DNA of 64,000 nucleotides from Musa acuminata AAA Group (taxonomy: Eukaryota > Streptophyta > Magnoliopsida > Zingiberales > Musaceae). Shown here in pieces: positions 46,429 through 59,700 of the stretch (positions are counted from its first letter, which is position 1; each line of letters begins with the position of its first letter). The stretch is taken from positions 19,159,001-19,223,000 of the forward strand of contig NC_088347.1 in assembly GCF_036884655.1 (NCBI RefSeq), given 5' to 3'. The notes under the pieces are model-generated. The model did no database searches and was not told where the DNA came from. It saw only the letters and a list, made by a program, of their open reading frames with translations. The position numbers were made by a program, and so were the translations under genes.

Positions 46429-49400
46429 ATACTTAGTCTTACTAATAAAAATTCTCACTTAATTATTTAATTTGTAATCCCAAGAAAAAATTTAATTTGT
46501 CAATTAAGCTCATTTCAAACTCTTGACTCATACTTTTGGCAAATGATTCACATAAAGATTTATTTGAAAAACTGAAAATGATATCATCAACATATATTTG
46601 GATAATAAGAATATTATTTTTAAAATATTTAATAAACAATGTAGTATCAACCTTGTGTTTCTTAAAATTATTTTGAATAAGGAAAGAACTAAGCCTCTTA
46701 TACCAAGCCCTAAGAGCTTATTTTAATTCATAGAGAGCCTTAGACAACTTAAATACATGAGTCAGAAAAATATATTCTTAAATCTAGGTGGTTGTTTAAC
46801 ATAAACTTTTTCAAAAATAAAACCATTAAGAAAAGCACTTTTAATATCCATTTGAAATAACTTAAAATCATTATAACTAGCATAGACAAGGAGAATCCTT
46901 ATGGCTTAAGTCTAGCCACAAGAGCGAAGATTTCTTCATAATCGATACTTTCTTCTTAGTTGAAACCTTTAACCACTAGTCTAGCCTTGTTTCTAACCAT
47001 GATACTAAGTTTATCTTGCTTATTTCTAAAGACTCATTTAGCACCAATTACCAAATGATCACTGGGTCTAGGAACAAACTTTCATACCTCATTTCTCTCA
47101 AATTGATTTAATTCTTCATGTATTGCGAATACCTATGAATAATCTTTTAGGGCTTCATCAATACATTTAGGTTCAATTTGAGATAAAAAGGCTGTATTTG
47201 CATAAAAAAATTTAAAAGAAGAGTGAGTTTGAATATCTTTTGATATATCTCCAATGATTACCTCCTTAGCATTAGCATCTACATATTTCTAATCCTTAGA
47301 TAAAGATTCTTTGGAAGAAGATGCATCCAAGTTACTTGGGGGAGGAAAGTGTTCATTCAAATTTAAAGCATCAAACTCAAAGTCATCATCAAAATTATTT
47401 CTTAAATTCGGGAAGCTTATTAAAAATAACATGAATGGATTCCTCTATAACCAAATTTTTTTTTATTAAAGACATGAAAGGCTTTAGAAATAGAGAAATA
47501 ACTAAGAAAAATGCTTTCATCAAATTTAGCATTAAATTTTTCGAAGACATATTTTTTATTTTAAAAAAAATATTTATAACTAAAAACTTTAAAATATGAA
47601 ATATTGGATCTTTTATTGTTCCATAATTCATAGAGAGTTTTAAAAAGTAATGGTCATACGAGAACCCTGTTTATGATATAGTATGTCATTTAATAGCTTC
47701 GGCCCAAAAATATTTGGGTAGGCTATGATCATTTAACATGGTTCTTGCTATTTCTTGTAAGCTCATATTTTTTCTTTTAACTACTCTATTTTGTTGTGGA
47801 TTTCTTGGAGTAGAAAAATTATGGTTGTACCCATTTGACTCACAAATTTTTTGAAAATCATGGTTTTGAAATTTACCACCTTGATAACTACGAATATATG
47901 AAATCATAAAACCCTTTTCATTTTGAACAAGTTTATAAAATTTTAAAAAATATTTAAAATAATTATTTTTGTGAGCAAAGAAGTATATCCAAGTGTATCT
48001 ACTAAAATCATCAACAATTACAAAAGCATATTTACTACCTCCTGGCTTGTTGTATAAATATGGTCCAAATAAATCCGTATGGATCAATTATAGTAGTTTA
48101 GAGATGCTTATTTGATTCTTTGATTTGAAATTATTTTTTATTTATTTTTCTAATTGACATGCATTATAAACTTTGTCTTTGACAAACTTGATGCTAGGCA
48201 TTCCTCCTACAAGTTTTCTAGTTGAAATTTAAGAAATTAGTTTTATGCTAGCATAACCTAATCTTCTATGTCAAAGCCATGTATCATTGTCTAAAGCCGA
48301 AAAACATGTTTCATCGTAAAAATCATCAATATCAATAGGATACACATTATTATTTTTTAAGATAATAATATATCTATTTTTGTATGGTATTTCAATAATA
48401 CAAACATTAGATTCAAATTTGATAATATATCCTTTATCATATAATTGATTAATGCTTAGTATATTATGTTTTAAATCATCTACTAATAACACATCTTCAA
48501 TTAAAAGGTTTGATTTGTTACCTATATTTCCTTTCCCAATAAATTTTCCTTTGTGGTTATCTCCGAAGGTGATAAATCCTTCGTCTTGGCTAGTGAGTTT
48601 AGAGAAGTGTGTTGGATCTCCAGTCATGTGCCTTAAGCATCCACTATTAAGGTACCATCTCTTGCTCCTAACTTGTGATTGTAGACATATCTACAAGAAA
48701 ATGAGGTTTTCTTTTAGGTACTCATTTAACCTTGGGTTCCTCATAAATATATCTACCTATCATTAAGTGATTTATAGTTCCTTTAGGAACCCAAACTAAT
48801 TTGTGTGGACTATATCTTTTAAATGGATATTTATAGAAAAAAATAATTATATTTTCTATAAAAATTATATTTTTCTCTAGGTGAAACATGTAATGTAGGT
48901 TTTTTAATGAAGATAGTTAGCTTTTATTGAGTGTTACAAAGCCAATTCTTTCCTTTCTATAAACATAACCCTTATTAGCAAGGATCATGTTTAGAGCTTT
49001 ATTTCTTATTTTAAAATTTTCTAACATTTCTTGTAATAAAACATTTTCTTTCTTAAGTGAATATATCTCATCACACTTAGTGCAAGAAGCTAACATACTA
49101 TCATCATGCTATTTTTTAATTTATCAAATTCACTAACAAGAGAAGCATGCTCCTTTTTTTAACAACTTATATTTTTTACCAACTAACTTACATTCATCAT
49201 ATAGATCATTGAAAGTGATAAATAAATCATCATAAACTAAATAAGACTTGATTGAGTCACTTACCTTGTCATTGAGCGTGCGTAGTTAGCAACTTCTTCT
49301 ATGTTGGTTGGCTCCTCATATTTGGATGCACTTGAATCATCTCAAGTTGCTTTGAGCGCTTTCTTTTTATTTGATTACTTCTTCTTCACTTAGAGACATT

Positions 49401-50275
49401 CATTTTTGAAGTGCACCGACTTCTTGCATTCATAGTAAATTACTTGGTCCCTTTTTAGTTCACTTTTGTTCTTAATGTCTTGTTTTGTTTTGTTCATTTT
49501 TAAGAATTTTTTAAACCTTCTTGTAATAAGTGTCAAGTCATTATTATTATCATCATCATCACTTGAGTTTTCACCCAAGTGGCATTCTTTGGTTCTAAGT
49601 ATCATATCCTTACTGTTCTTTAGAATGTTGTTCTTAAGTTCATCATGTGCTATACATGTCATTTCATAGGTCATCAAGGACCCGATAAGTTCTTTAAGTG
49701 GAAAGTTATTAAGATCTTTTGCTTCTTGTCTTGTTATTATTTTAGGATCCTAACTTTTTGGAAGAGATCTTAATATCTTGTTAACAAGTTCAAAATTAGA
49801 AAAACTTTTACCAAGTGCTTTTAGACCATTGATGACAATTGTAAAACGGGTGTATATATCTCCAATAGTCTCGTTTGGTTTCATACGAAACAACTCATAG
49901 CTATGAACCAAAAATTAATTTTTAACTCTTTAACCATATTTGTGCCTTCGTGTGTGACTTCAAGAGTGTGCTAAATCTCATGTGCAGTTTCATACATTGA
50001 ACTCAATTAAATTCGTTCCTATCAAGAGCACAAAATAAAGCGTTCATCGCTTTAGCATTCAAAGAGAAAGTCTTCTTTTCCAAATCATTCCATCCGTTCA
50101 TTGGTTTGGAAGACTTCTCAAAACCATTTTCAATAATGTTCTATAAATCGAAATCCATAGAAAGTAAGAAGATTTTTATTTTGGTTTTCCAATATGTGTA
50201 GTTCGTTCCATTGAACATAGGAGGATGAGTGATAGAAAGACTCTCTTGGTTGCTAGTAAAAGCCATCTTACTTGG
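46429..50275 (-). pseudogene. pol: Element C gag-pol remnant, 5' portion
   Basis: Co-linear with 36450-39920 of element B. Reverse transcriptase remnant is at 46430-47150 and integrase at 47640-48250, including PRNPQQN. A protease and pre-integrase segment at 48271-48700 is missing from B. The spacer lies to about 49280 and gag from about 49300 to 50265, with a knuckle resembling YYECKKSVHFKNEC. Stops and shifts occur every few hundred bases. The longest surviving frames are 133 codons (47686-48087), 118 codons (48271-48627) and 95 codons (49390-49677). Confidence 0.85.
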
Positions 50276-50298
50276 GTATTAAACCAAAAGGAGATAAA

Positions 50299-50316
50299 CC
50301 TTGCTTTGATACCAAT
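50299..50316 (-). other. Element C primer-binding site, mutated
   Basis: On the minus strand TGGTATCAAAGCAAGG, one to two changes from the initiator tRNA-Met site. Confidence 0.75.
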
Positions 50317-51581
50317 TGTTAAAATCGAGTCGGCACTAAGAGGGGGGGGGGGGTTTGAATTAGTGCTTATGATAAAATTTTTATCGATTCAGAAACTTCA
50401 ATGATTTAAAAAAGTTTGATTCGATGAAACTCGTATTAGAATTGATATCGAAAGTGTATTTCACTTGAAGTAAATGTAATAAGCAATTAAAAACAGAGAA
50501 CAACAATAACGAAGAGCAAAAGAGAGTGCATACCAAATTTATAGTGGTTCGATCGTTGTGACCTACATCCACTCCCGAGTCCTCCTCTATTGAGGCCATC
50601 GACATCCACTAATGATCTTATTTCAATGGGTGCAGACCAACCATTCTCTTACAATGCTTTCTCCTTTATGGGTTTAGGAGATAACCCTTACAAGCCTCAC
50701 TCATCTTCTTGAATAATTACAAAACTAGAAAGGGAGAAGGATGACACTTAGCAATTTTATAACTCAAAATCTTAAGATTTTTGTTCACACTTTCATTTTC
50801 TTTCATGCAGGAAAGAGTGGGTATTTATAAGCCCCAATGACTTCATAAATAAACTCAAAAAGTATCTCATCCTAGGTTTCTAGGGTACTAGTGGTACCAT
50901 TGCCATTATTGGATGGTACCACCACTTATAGACTGACACTATGTGGTACCACTGTCCAGTTTGAACGGTACGATCGCCTAACAAAGCCTCGGAGATCGGG
51001 CTTTAGCGGTACTATTGCCTGACAGCATTAACTGCCGACGGTACCACCGTATGCCTCAAGCAGTTCCACCACCCAGTCTAGGTGGTGCCACCGCCTAACG
51101 TGACTCTAAGTGGCTGAATGGGCCATCCAACCGACCTAATTCAATCCTGTTAAAGGCCCAGTTGGACTCTAATTGAGTTAGTAGGATTTTTCCAAAATTA
51201 ACTCGAATTGAAACTTTAACTACGACAATTAAGGTTAGACAATTACAATGTAAGTAATCTTTGTTGTCTGACGCGTCAATTGTTCATCCGAACTCTCGGT
51301 AAACTCCCACGATCTTCCAATAAACTTTCAGCGAACTCTTGGTAAACTTCTGATGAACTTTCAGTGAACTCCCGGTGAGCTTTCACTGTATCGTCCGATC
51401 CTTCAGTCTATCTCATAATTCATTTGGCTCGATGCCCGATCATTGACTTCGGCCAACTTCGATTCTTCTTTAATCATTTTGCCTTTCTCATGATTGTAGT
51501 TAAACCTACATCACTTATCTCAACATATATATTAGATTATTAATTCACCAATTGATTTCATCATTAATCCTATATTCAACA
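50317..51581 (-). repeat. Element C, right (5') LTR
   Basis: It begins TGTTAAAATCGAGTCGGC on the plus strand and ends ATATTCAACA. It contains TATTTATA (50822-50829), which is TATAAATA on the minus strand, and GGTACCACCGCC-type palindromes. Confidence 0.82.
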
Positions 51582-52130
51582 TATCTCTCTTACCTATTTG
51601 CGCAACCCCCCCCATCAAGTTAATAATCATCGATAAAGAAGGGAGAGGAGATAGAATGGTGACAACTACATCATTATTATATTTACCTATGTCCTTACCT
51701 ATGTTTCCGCACCCTCAACCTCATCATTGTCATTGTCGTTAATTGGGACTACAACATCTTCAACATCAATTTTATGCCCATCACCTTCGACCTCCGTAAC
51801 ATAACCCTACATCATATTCGCCTCGCCATCTCTTGCCTCATTTGCACCTTCTCCAACTGTGTCATATAGAGCAAAGATCAAATGTAAAGTCGGTATCAAG
51901 ATTACTCACCTCGTTGACTTCTAGATATAACTGGATACTCTATACGAGATCAAGGAAGCCACGAACGAGGACGATAACGAGGATATAGGAAAAGAGGAGG
52001 AGAGACAAGGGTGACCATGAAAGAGAGAAGAGAGGCTAGGGAGACAGGATAGAGGCGTTCGGTGAAGGTGAGAGCTGACAACATGGGTAATTTTTATTTT
52101 TTTTAAATAAAAAAAAGATGCTCTACACAA
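51582..52130. repeat. Remainder of the second copy of the ~520-bp duplication
   Basis: It resumes the unit interrupted at 22343. Compare 51655-51760 with 21890-22000 (GGTGACAACTACATCATTATTAT..., ACTACAACATCTTC) and 51940-51980 with 22125-22160 (GACCACGAG, GAGGACGAT). Confidence 0.55.
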
Positions 52131-52649
52131 GTAAATGAAAAAAGATGCACTAATCGGTCAAAGTGAAAACAATAGATTTTATTTTGGAGAATTTATCCAA
52201 AAATGATAACAATAATTTTTTTATATTTTAAAAATAATATTTTTACCCTTATTATATTTTAATATAGCATATATACCGCTACATATCTACCTCTCAGTCA
52301 AACTTAGACCATCACTTGTAGCATATTCAAAGCATATATATTAAACTCAAATTTAAGAGGTTAAATACGAAAACTAGTGTTTGTAAAATTTTTCCTTTGA
52401 GCCATCACAATCTTTCAATGTTTATTATTATTTTAAAAGTGTCATTTACCAACAAAACAACGAGATCCATCAAAATCGAGTCAACCACTTTGATTTTCTT
52501 CTCGGAATACATAATTAGTACAAAATTATGCATGTTAGATTAAGTATTAACTAAGATAGATAAAGATAGAGCATGTGTGTTGGATCTCTACTCAAGTTTT
52601 CTACCATAAAAGGAAATTAATTATTTACTATAATTATTATAAACATCCT

Positions 52650-52690
<41 letters not shown>

Positions 52691-53351
52691 AATTTAATGG
52701 TGAGATACTACATCTATTTACTAAGGTTGAGGGTTTGAATATATATTTTGGATTTGAATCATGTCTTCATCACTTTATTTTTTTTTTTTGAAAAAAAATA
52801 TATCTTCTCCTATTCATCACTTATTCAAAAATTTTAAAAAAATCCTCTCATATAAGAGAGAGACTAACATCAAAGATTGAAAGGTTTAGGTTTTCTATCA
52901 GAAGCTGTAGAGATAATATTCATTTGGCAACTTTTCCAGATTAATGGTCAAATAATTAGAGCCCAATTACCATACCAAATATTAAATTCCCATTGAACAG
53001 TAAATTTAGAGACAAACAATTTAATTTATGTTAATATTTTGTCTAACAAAATGATTGACATATGATGGTTCGAATAATAAATCTTTCTAAACACATAAAT
53101 ATACTCTACTCAAAACGGGATGGAATAATAAAGCCTAATTCATGATCAAATTAGCCAAAAAAATCTGAGGTATATGATAAGATCCTTCATTTTCATATTA
53201 GCCAAAATGAATACTTGAAGAATGAAGAGGAAATGTATTCATCTATATATAGAGTTTATGATAATATTTTTATCTAACAAAATAACGATTGATTGTGTTT
53301 CAAATAATATCCTTAATTTAATAATTATCAAAGTAGCCAAAAATTAAATTA
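52131..53351. other. AT-rich intergenic region, no gene recognised
   Basis: Low-complexity AT-rich DNA with a (TA)n tract at about 52645-52686 and T/A runs near 52770. No frames or terminal repeats are recognised. Confidence 0.6.
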
Positions 53352-53423
53352 AGGGCCCAACCGGGTTTGAACCGGTGACCATTCGATCTGCAGTCGAATG
53401 CTCTACCACTGAGCTATAGACCC
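53352..53423 (-). tRNA. trnC-GCA: tRNA-Cys (anticodon GCA), nuclear
   Basis: The 72-nt sequence folds into a complete cloverleaf: acceptor GGGTCTA with TGGGCCC (two G-T pairs), D arm AGCTCAGTGGTAGAGC, anticodon loop CTGCAGA with GCA (complement of 53389-53391), and T arm CCGGTTCAAACCCGG. There is no intron. A run of five T on the minus strand about 10-15 nt downstream is a plausible Pol III terminator. The sequence is of the nuclear type and differs from plastid and mitochondrial tRNA-Cys. It is divergent to TOM40, about 360 bp away. Confidence 0.96.
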
Positions 53424-53780
53424 TTGACGTCAAATTTGCTCTCATTTCTCTTTTATATCTATTCTGTAGAATTGGTAACGGGTATTCTTATCCTAGGCGA
53501 GCTAGAACATCCGATCTCATCATTCCGACGGCTGAGGAACGATTGAGAGGGGCGACTGGGTGATCTGAGGCGGAGCTTCGGATTCGGGTCGGCGTCCGGG
53601 CACGAGGCGCCATCCATGTGTTACCGAGGCAGTGACTCGCACGGAGCCGAAAGAAAACCCTCCCAAAACCTCTCTGTAAGCCGCAGCCGCAGCCCCAGCC
53701 CGAAACCCTTCCCTTTCTCTAACGCGCGCACACAAGCAGAGGGGTAGCAGAACGGGGTCGGCTCCTTTGCTTTCTCCGCG
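53424..53780 (+). promoter_or_regulatory. TOM40 upstream region and 5' UTR
   Basis: This 357-bp gap between the tRNA gene and the TOM40 start becomes GC-rich from about 53560. No clear TATA box is visible. It must hold the Pol II promoter of TOM40 and also the upstream side of the divergent tRNA gene. Open frames on the minus strand here are by-products of GC content. Confidence 0.4.
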
Positions 53781-56700
53781 ATGGGATCCTCTGTAAGCCA
53801 CGCCGCCGCGCCGCCACCGCCTCTGCCTTCGCCTTCGCCGTCTCCTTCCTCAGTCGGCCTCGCGGCGGCGCTACCACCGAAGCAGGATGAGAAGGCCGAG
53901 CCGGAGAAAGTCGACTGGCTGAATCTCCCCTGCCCCATTCCCTTCGAGGAGATCCAACGAGAGGCATTGAGTGAGTCTCCTGACCAATCTTTGTCGCTTC
54001 AGCTTCTGATTTGGCTTTCTTGTTGCCATTGTTGTTGGTAGCTGAAAAATTCTCAGTTACCTGTTTAATTGAAAGTGTAATGCTAACGGATAAAGCATAG
54101 GTGTTTTGGTTGTCACTGCTGCGATGTTTATGGATGTCTGAGTTTCGGCATATTAGTGCACGGAGTGATTTCGGGATCTTAAGCCGAAGAGTAGATCTTG
54201 GAGCTTCCTTTTGCCCTCTTGTAGATGGTTGGGTTAGTCCCTATCAATTCTTGCGTCGGCACACATGGTTGTTTTGAAAACGTTAACTCTGTGTCTAACA
54301 TGCATCTGCAGGACGTTGATCCTGATCCCAAATATCGAATGGGAAATGTCAAAGGCGCATCTTTGCTGTCGAATCTTAACATACCTTGAAAATATTAACC
54401 TTGAGGTTGTTTGTTGAAAAAGAATTATGATTATTGTGAAATGAGATCATATGACCAATAAGAAGTTGATAAATGTGATTATGTTATAAACTTACGAATG
54501 ACAGAAGGACACCGTATAGGCCACTATGAATGAATACACGATAATTATCTTCCATCCCTAACCTATTAAAATTGTTGGCTGTTGAAACTATTACATTTTT
54601 AGAGAAAGAATTCTTGCTGAAAAATAAAACTAACTTTTTCTCAGAAAAAAAGAATAATTTGTTTGTCATTTAAACTGGTGAAAACATAGTCTCTTACTAA
54701 CACATACAATGTCAAGATTGGTTGAGTTCATATTAAGGTTGAAGCCATAATATGAAGAAGCACATTAAAGGAGCATGAGAGGGGGTCAACAGAAAGTTCA
54801 TAAAGCTAGGTCATTACACTTGGTTCTACCTATGACTACAATTTAGTACTCATAGTATAAAGAACCATATACTTATATTTCTTCTACTTCCAATAGAAGA
54901 GACTGATTCTAATACAAATAAAGGAAATGTGAAAACAAAAATGATTCTAGGTGGGGATTCTTTTTGCTAATTCAAGTTCTAAATATCCTTTCTATGCGTC
55001 ATTTAGTGTCCTTGAAGCCCGAGCTTTTTGAGGGATTGAGGTTTGACTTCACAAAAGGGCTAAATCAGAGATTTTCACTGAGCCACAGGTAGTTTAATTA
55101 ATATTTGATTATCTTGTTGATGTTATCTTCGTGATTCTTAAATTGAAGACTCTCCTACAGTGTTTTCATGGGATCCATGGAGGTTCCATCACAGTCTTCT
55201 GACACGTTGAAGGTTCCTACTGCACATTATGAATTTGGTGCCAACTTTCTTGATCCAAAGGTTTGCATTCTGTAATTATTCATTTTCTTTCATAGTTTTT
55301 TTTTTTTCATCCAGTTGTGTTTCTTAATGAACATCTACATTGCAATTATATAGTTGATGCTTGTTGGAAGGGTACTGACTGATGGAAGACTAAATGCACG
55401 AGTAAAATGTGATCTGACTGATAACCTCACTATGAAGATAAATGCTCAGGTGCTTGATTGTTCTCTATTATTCTGAGAAGAACCAATTTTTTTCTTCTAT
55501 TGTCATCCTTATTGATTGTTCACTATATATCTGATATGTTTTTCAGATCACGAATGAACCACATTTCTCCCAAGGAATGTTTAACTTTGATTATAAGGTT
55601 AGTCTTTCAAACAAAAAAAAGACTCATTGGTTCTGTTCTTCTAGCAGTTCAGTTATTCCATTTAATATAAAATTTCTCCTTGTTGCACATTCTCCCTATT
55701 GCACTAATATAATGTTCAAAACTTTTTCATTTGTTGATTGGCCAATAATATTTACAGCAATAGATTCTTAGACTGTAATACCTTAATCCTAAAGCCACTC
55801 ATACCATACATAGGATGTCACCTTTCCATTTACTTAAGCTATCAACATCATAGCGGAAAAGTGGGCAAGTTTGAAACATTTCACTTGCCAAACAGGACGA
55901 CATGGTTCTCCCTGTATACATTGGTGTTTGACAACTGTACATATGTTATAAACATATAAAACTCAAGCATCACATATGCATACCATGTCTAAAATTTATA
56001 TGCACAAAAATGATCACGTCATCATCCATATTTGCGTTGGCATGGGCCCACACCTGCTCACCTCCCTGTCCATCACGTAGGTGGGGTACTAGTTCCCTTA
56101 CCTATAAAATAGGGTCTACGATGAGTGATAACTCAATAAGTATAAGCTTTGATAATCTTATTTAGGTGAGCATGTATTGTGTCATATATATAACATTTCA
56201 AAATTAAATGCATGAAACATTTTATGGTAAACTCACCTTCTTATAGCCTCTTTAGCAGCGTATAACCTCGTAGCATGAAAGATGCGTAATAAAGAGGTAA
56301 AACATTGATTCAAATTAAGTCGTAATACATCTATGCAAGAGTAGGTCATAGTACATACAATATGAAATCATAATACATCCATGTTCGTCCACATCACATA
56401 TCATCACATATATGTGCACTTCCATACTACACGTATATACGAGTGCATAAAACATTTCATGATAAACTCATCTTATTATGGCCTCTTTAGCAACATCTAA
56501 TCTCGTAACAGGACAACTGCATAGTAACGAGGTAAAATTTTAATTTAGAGTAAATTAGAACACACATGTGCAAAAGCATCCATGAACTTATACAGTATAT
56601 TTTATAATATGTACGCACTCCCGCACCGCACATTGTATATATGAATGCATAAGATATTTCATAACAGATGCATCACAACATGACAAATGCATAACAAGGA

Positions 56701-59700
56701 GGTAAAATTCTGATTTCAAGTAAATCTCAACACACTTGTGCAAGTATAATTCATAGTGCATGCAATCAAAAACCATAATACATTTATGAATCTCATATGA
56801 CATTCGATAACATATACGAGCACTCCTATATCGCACACAGTAGTATATACAAACACATAAAACATTCATGTTGGATATATTATAGCATGACATATGCTTA
56901 ATAGAGAGATAAAATTCTGATTTAAAGTGAATTTAAACACATATATATATATAAGGATAATTCATAGTACATGTAATAGGGAATCATAAAACATTCATAA
57001 ACTTCTACATCACACTTTATAACATATACATGTACTCTCACACTGCATTGTCACGAACGGTCATCGCGCACTCGTAACATCTTTGCTCAACGAACTGTCC
57101 GTCGCTTTTGCATGCTTGTACATATGCATGGCAGCATGTTTTGTTTTGTGTGTTTTTGCTTGAAAAATGTAAGTAAGAATAGTTCGCAGCGCTGCAGTGT
57201 GCCATGCCAAGCAAAACTACCCTAAAATGGCTTCGTTTTTACTTGCCATGGCCTGTTTTCTGCAAACCGTAATTGCGCACGAAACGTTAGCCATCTTAGA
57301 CCCCTGGAACCTCTCGGGTGGCACAGGGGTGGATGGGGCTTTGGGGTAGTGTTGGTTGTTGATCGGTTTACACAAGTTCGCACGTTAACTTGACGAGAAA
57401 TTGCCATCGCACCCGACACCCGGTGAGCAGTCGTTTGTAGACTTGCGACTGTTCGTTTTGCCTTCTAAAGTTATTGTTTTCTCATTCCTCTCTTTTCTCT
57501 CTCGTATTCAAAGTGTTTGCTGAATCGCTTGTAAAGCTGCTCTCTTCGTAAGACGTCGGGACTTGTTCGTCGCTCGTTTTCGAACTAATCAACTTGCTCT
57601 TTTTATAGGTCCTCCGGGACCCGAGCGAGGTTTTAAATTGGTTGACCCTTTGCGGATGCATATCGCAAGTCCATGACTGCACGTCATAACTTATATGTGC
57701 ATTCCCACATTGTACGTTATAATATATCCATGCACTCCTATACCATATACTATAACATATGCATGCACTCCTACATGGCACATCATAACATGTGCGTGCA
57801 CCCTACATTGTATATCACAACATGTCCATGATCTCTCATATCACACATGATAACATATACATACATTCTTATATTGCACGTCATAATATATACATGCATA
57901 TCTTTTATCTTATGTAATGCATACATTAACATCATGTTTGTAGCTATCTCATCATAATCATCTCATTCAAAGCCTGCTTTCAAAAATACATTTGAATACA
58001 CGTAATGCATATGTCCACTATTTTGTAGTAAGTTAAGCTTATAATTGATTCAGCTTAAAAATGAAGTTTCCATCAAAGAGCCATGGTCCCCCCAGTGATT
58101 GGGTGTGCTAGGGAGCTGAAATATATCAAATTGGAACTCAATGTCATGATATGCCCAAATTAAAAACCTTTCATTTTAAATCACTCATAACTCCTAATAT
58201 AACCAATGATTTGTAGCAAAATTCTGGTAGTATCCTCTTTTAATTAAATTATACCCAATTTGTAAATTTACCTAAATTCCATCACCAATTCGTCAACAAT
58301 TCCACCTATAATCAAATGACCTTGTTGTTACCAATCAAACAATTATATGATTCAGCTAAGGAATCTTGTTTCACTATTACTGTCGATCAAACCATCTTAG
58401 ATTATCGTAAAATTTCGTAGGAGCTTAGGAGACCTATAAAACTAAATATATAAAATTTTAGCTTAAAGCAGAATCATTAGGAGGCTAAAGTACTCTCTCA
58501 ATTTAACTACCATCACCTATTCAGTTCTACTGAAACTGGATTGAGACTATATTAATTTCTAAAGCTTATATATTGGTGTATAGAGTTGGTATTTACTCAA
58601 CTGCAAAACCTACAGAGCCCTAAGGGACCCTTTTAAGACATAGTAACAAACAGAAGCTAATCGTGCCCATAAGGGTGTTAAATCAGCTTGAACATAATCC
58701 TTTCACAGAAAACAAGGGATTTTGAGCATCTCAGATTGCAGCATCTATAACTCTATATACCAATCTCAGATTAAAGTAATACTAGAGGCCTTGGAATCAT
58801 AACAAATTCATACACTACATTATCCCAAAATCAAAGATTAAATCAAACTCTAGGTTACTTAAAAAGCAGCTGAAAGTATCAGCCTATAATCTATTAAATT
58901 GAAAACCCTGGGTTATATCTAGGAAAAGGTTATGATTTCTTACCATGTTCTTCCTTAGAACCAGGGTCTTTGACCTCAATGAAGACAAGGTGAAGAGCTG
59001 GAAGAATTGCTAAAGAAGGAGACAAAGATTTCGTGGCTTATTAGGTTGGTGAGAAGGATGAGGCCAAAATAGAGTAAAGGTGTTGTATGGTCTGCTTAAG
59101 AGGCAGCCAAGAGGTCTTGAGTTCAATCCCATTAGGTCTCATCTCAAAATTTTTCTTTTTTTACATAATTTTAGGGTTGTTGGAACTTAATTTGATCCTA
59201 CTTTGGATTGACAAAAATGACAAGTTTCGCTCTAAATGCATCATTTAATCTCACTTATACATCTTAATATTTTTAGTGTAACATTTCTCTTAGATTTTCA
59301 TCTCCATGTAATTATCTACTACTTCATCCATGTATAAGTAAATCAATTTACTATTTTCCACACATATAATGCTTAAACCTCAAACTTACTTTAAACACGA
59401 TCAAACTCATTCAAGCCTTGAAAATCACTTAAGACTCGCAAAAGTTTCTTCTAATGACCGTGTGCATGCTTATTGGCATGACTTGACTCGTACTCAAGTT
59501 TGCTAGTACACTTGGGCTTATTGCATCGTAGGATCGTTACTGTTTACTATAAAACATACTTAAATATGCATTAATGCTTGTATATACTTCAAATAGCATT
59601 TGGAAGGACTTTGTGCATAGCATTTTTGAAAGCGTGCACTTCAACTTTAAAAATCAATAACATGAGCATGCCATATATCATGTTTCTGAAGCATAGATAT

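Larger units (their letters stand above)
55773..59283. mobile_element. Candidate Tekay-like solo LTR inside TOM40 intron 5
   Basis: This stretch begins TGTAATACC and ends TTTTTAGTGTAACA, the kind of ends seen in Tekay/Del LTRs. Like solo LTR E it contains ~30- to 40-bp tandem repeats in its first half and no frames. I found no matching target duplication, so the borders are tentative. A second, smaller LTR is nested in it at 57049-57677. Confidence 0.4.

Noticed and set aside
53352..53423. Organelle-derived tRNA-Cys
   Set aside because: The sequence matches the nuclear type and differs clearly from plastid and mitochondrial tRNA-Cys as I know them.
53520..53967. Minus-strand frames of 82-105 codons
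   Set aside because: They overlap TOM40 exon 1 and its GC-rich 5' UTR antisense and have no recognisable content.
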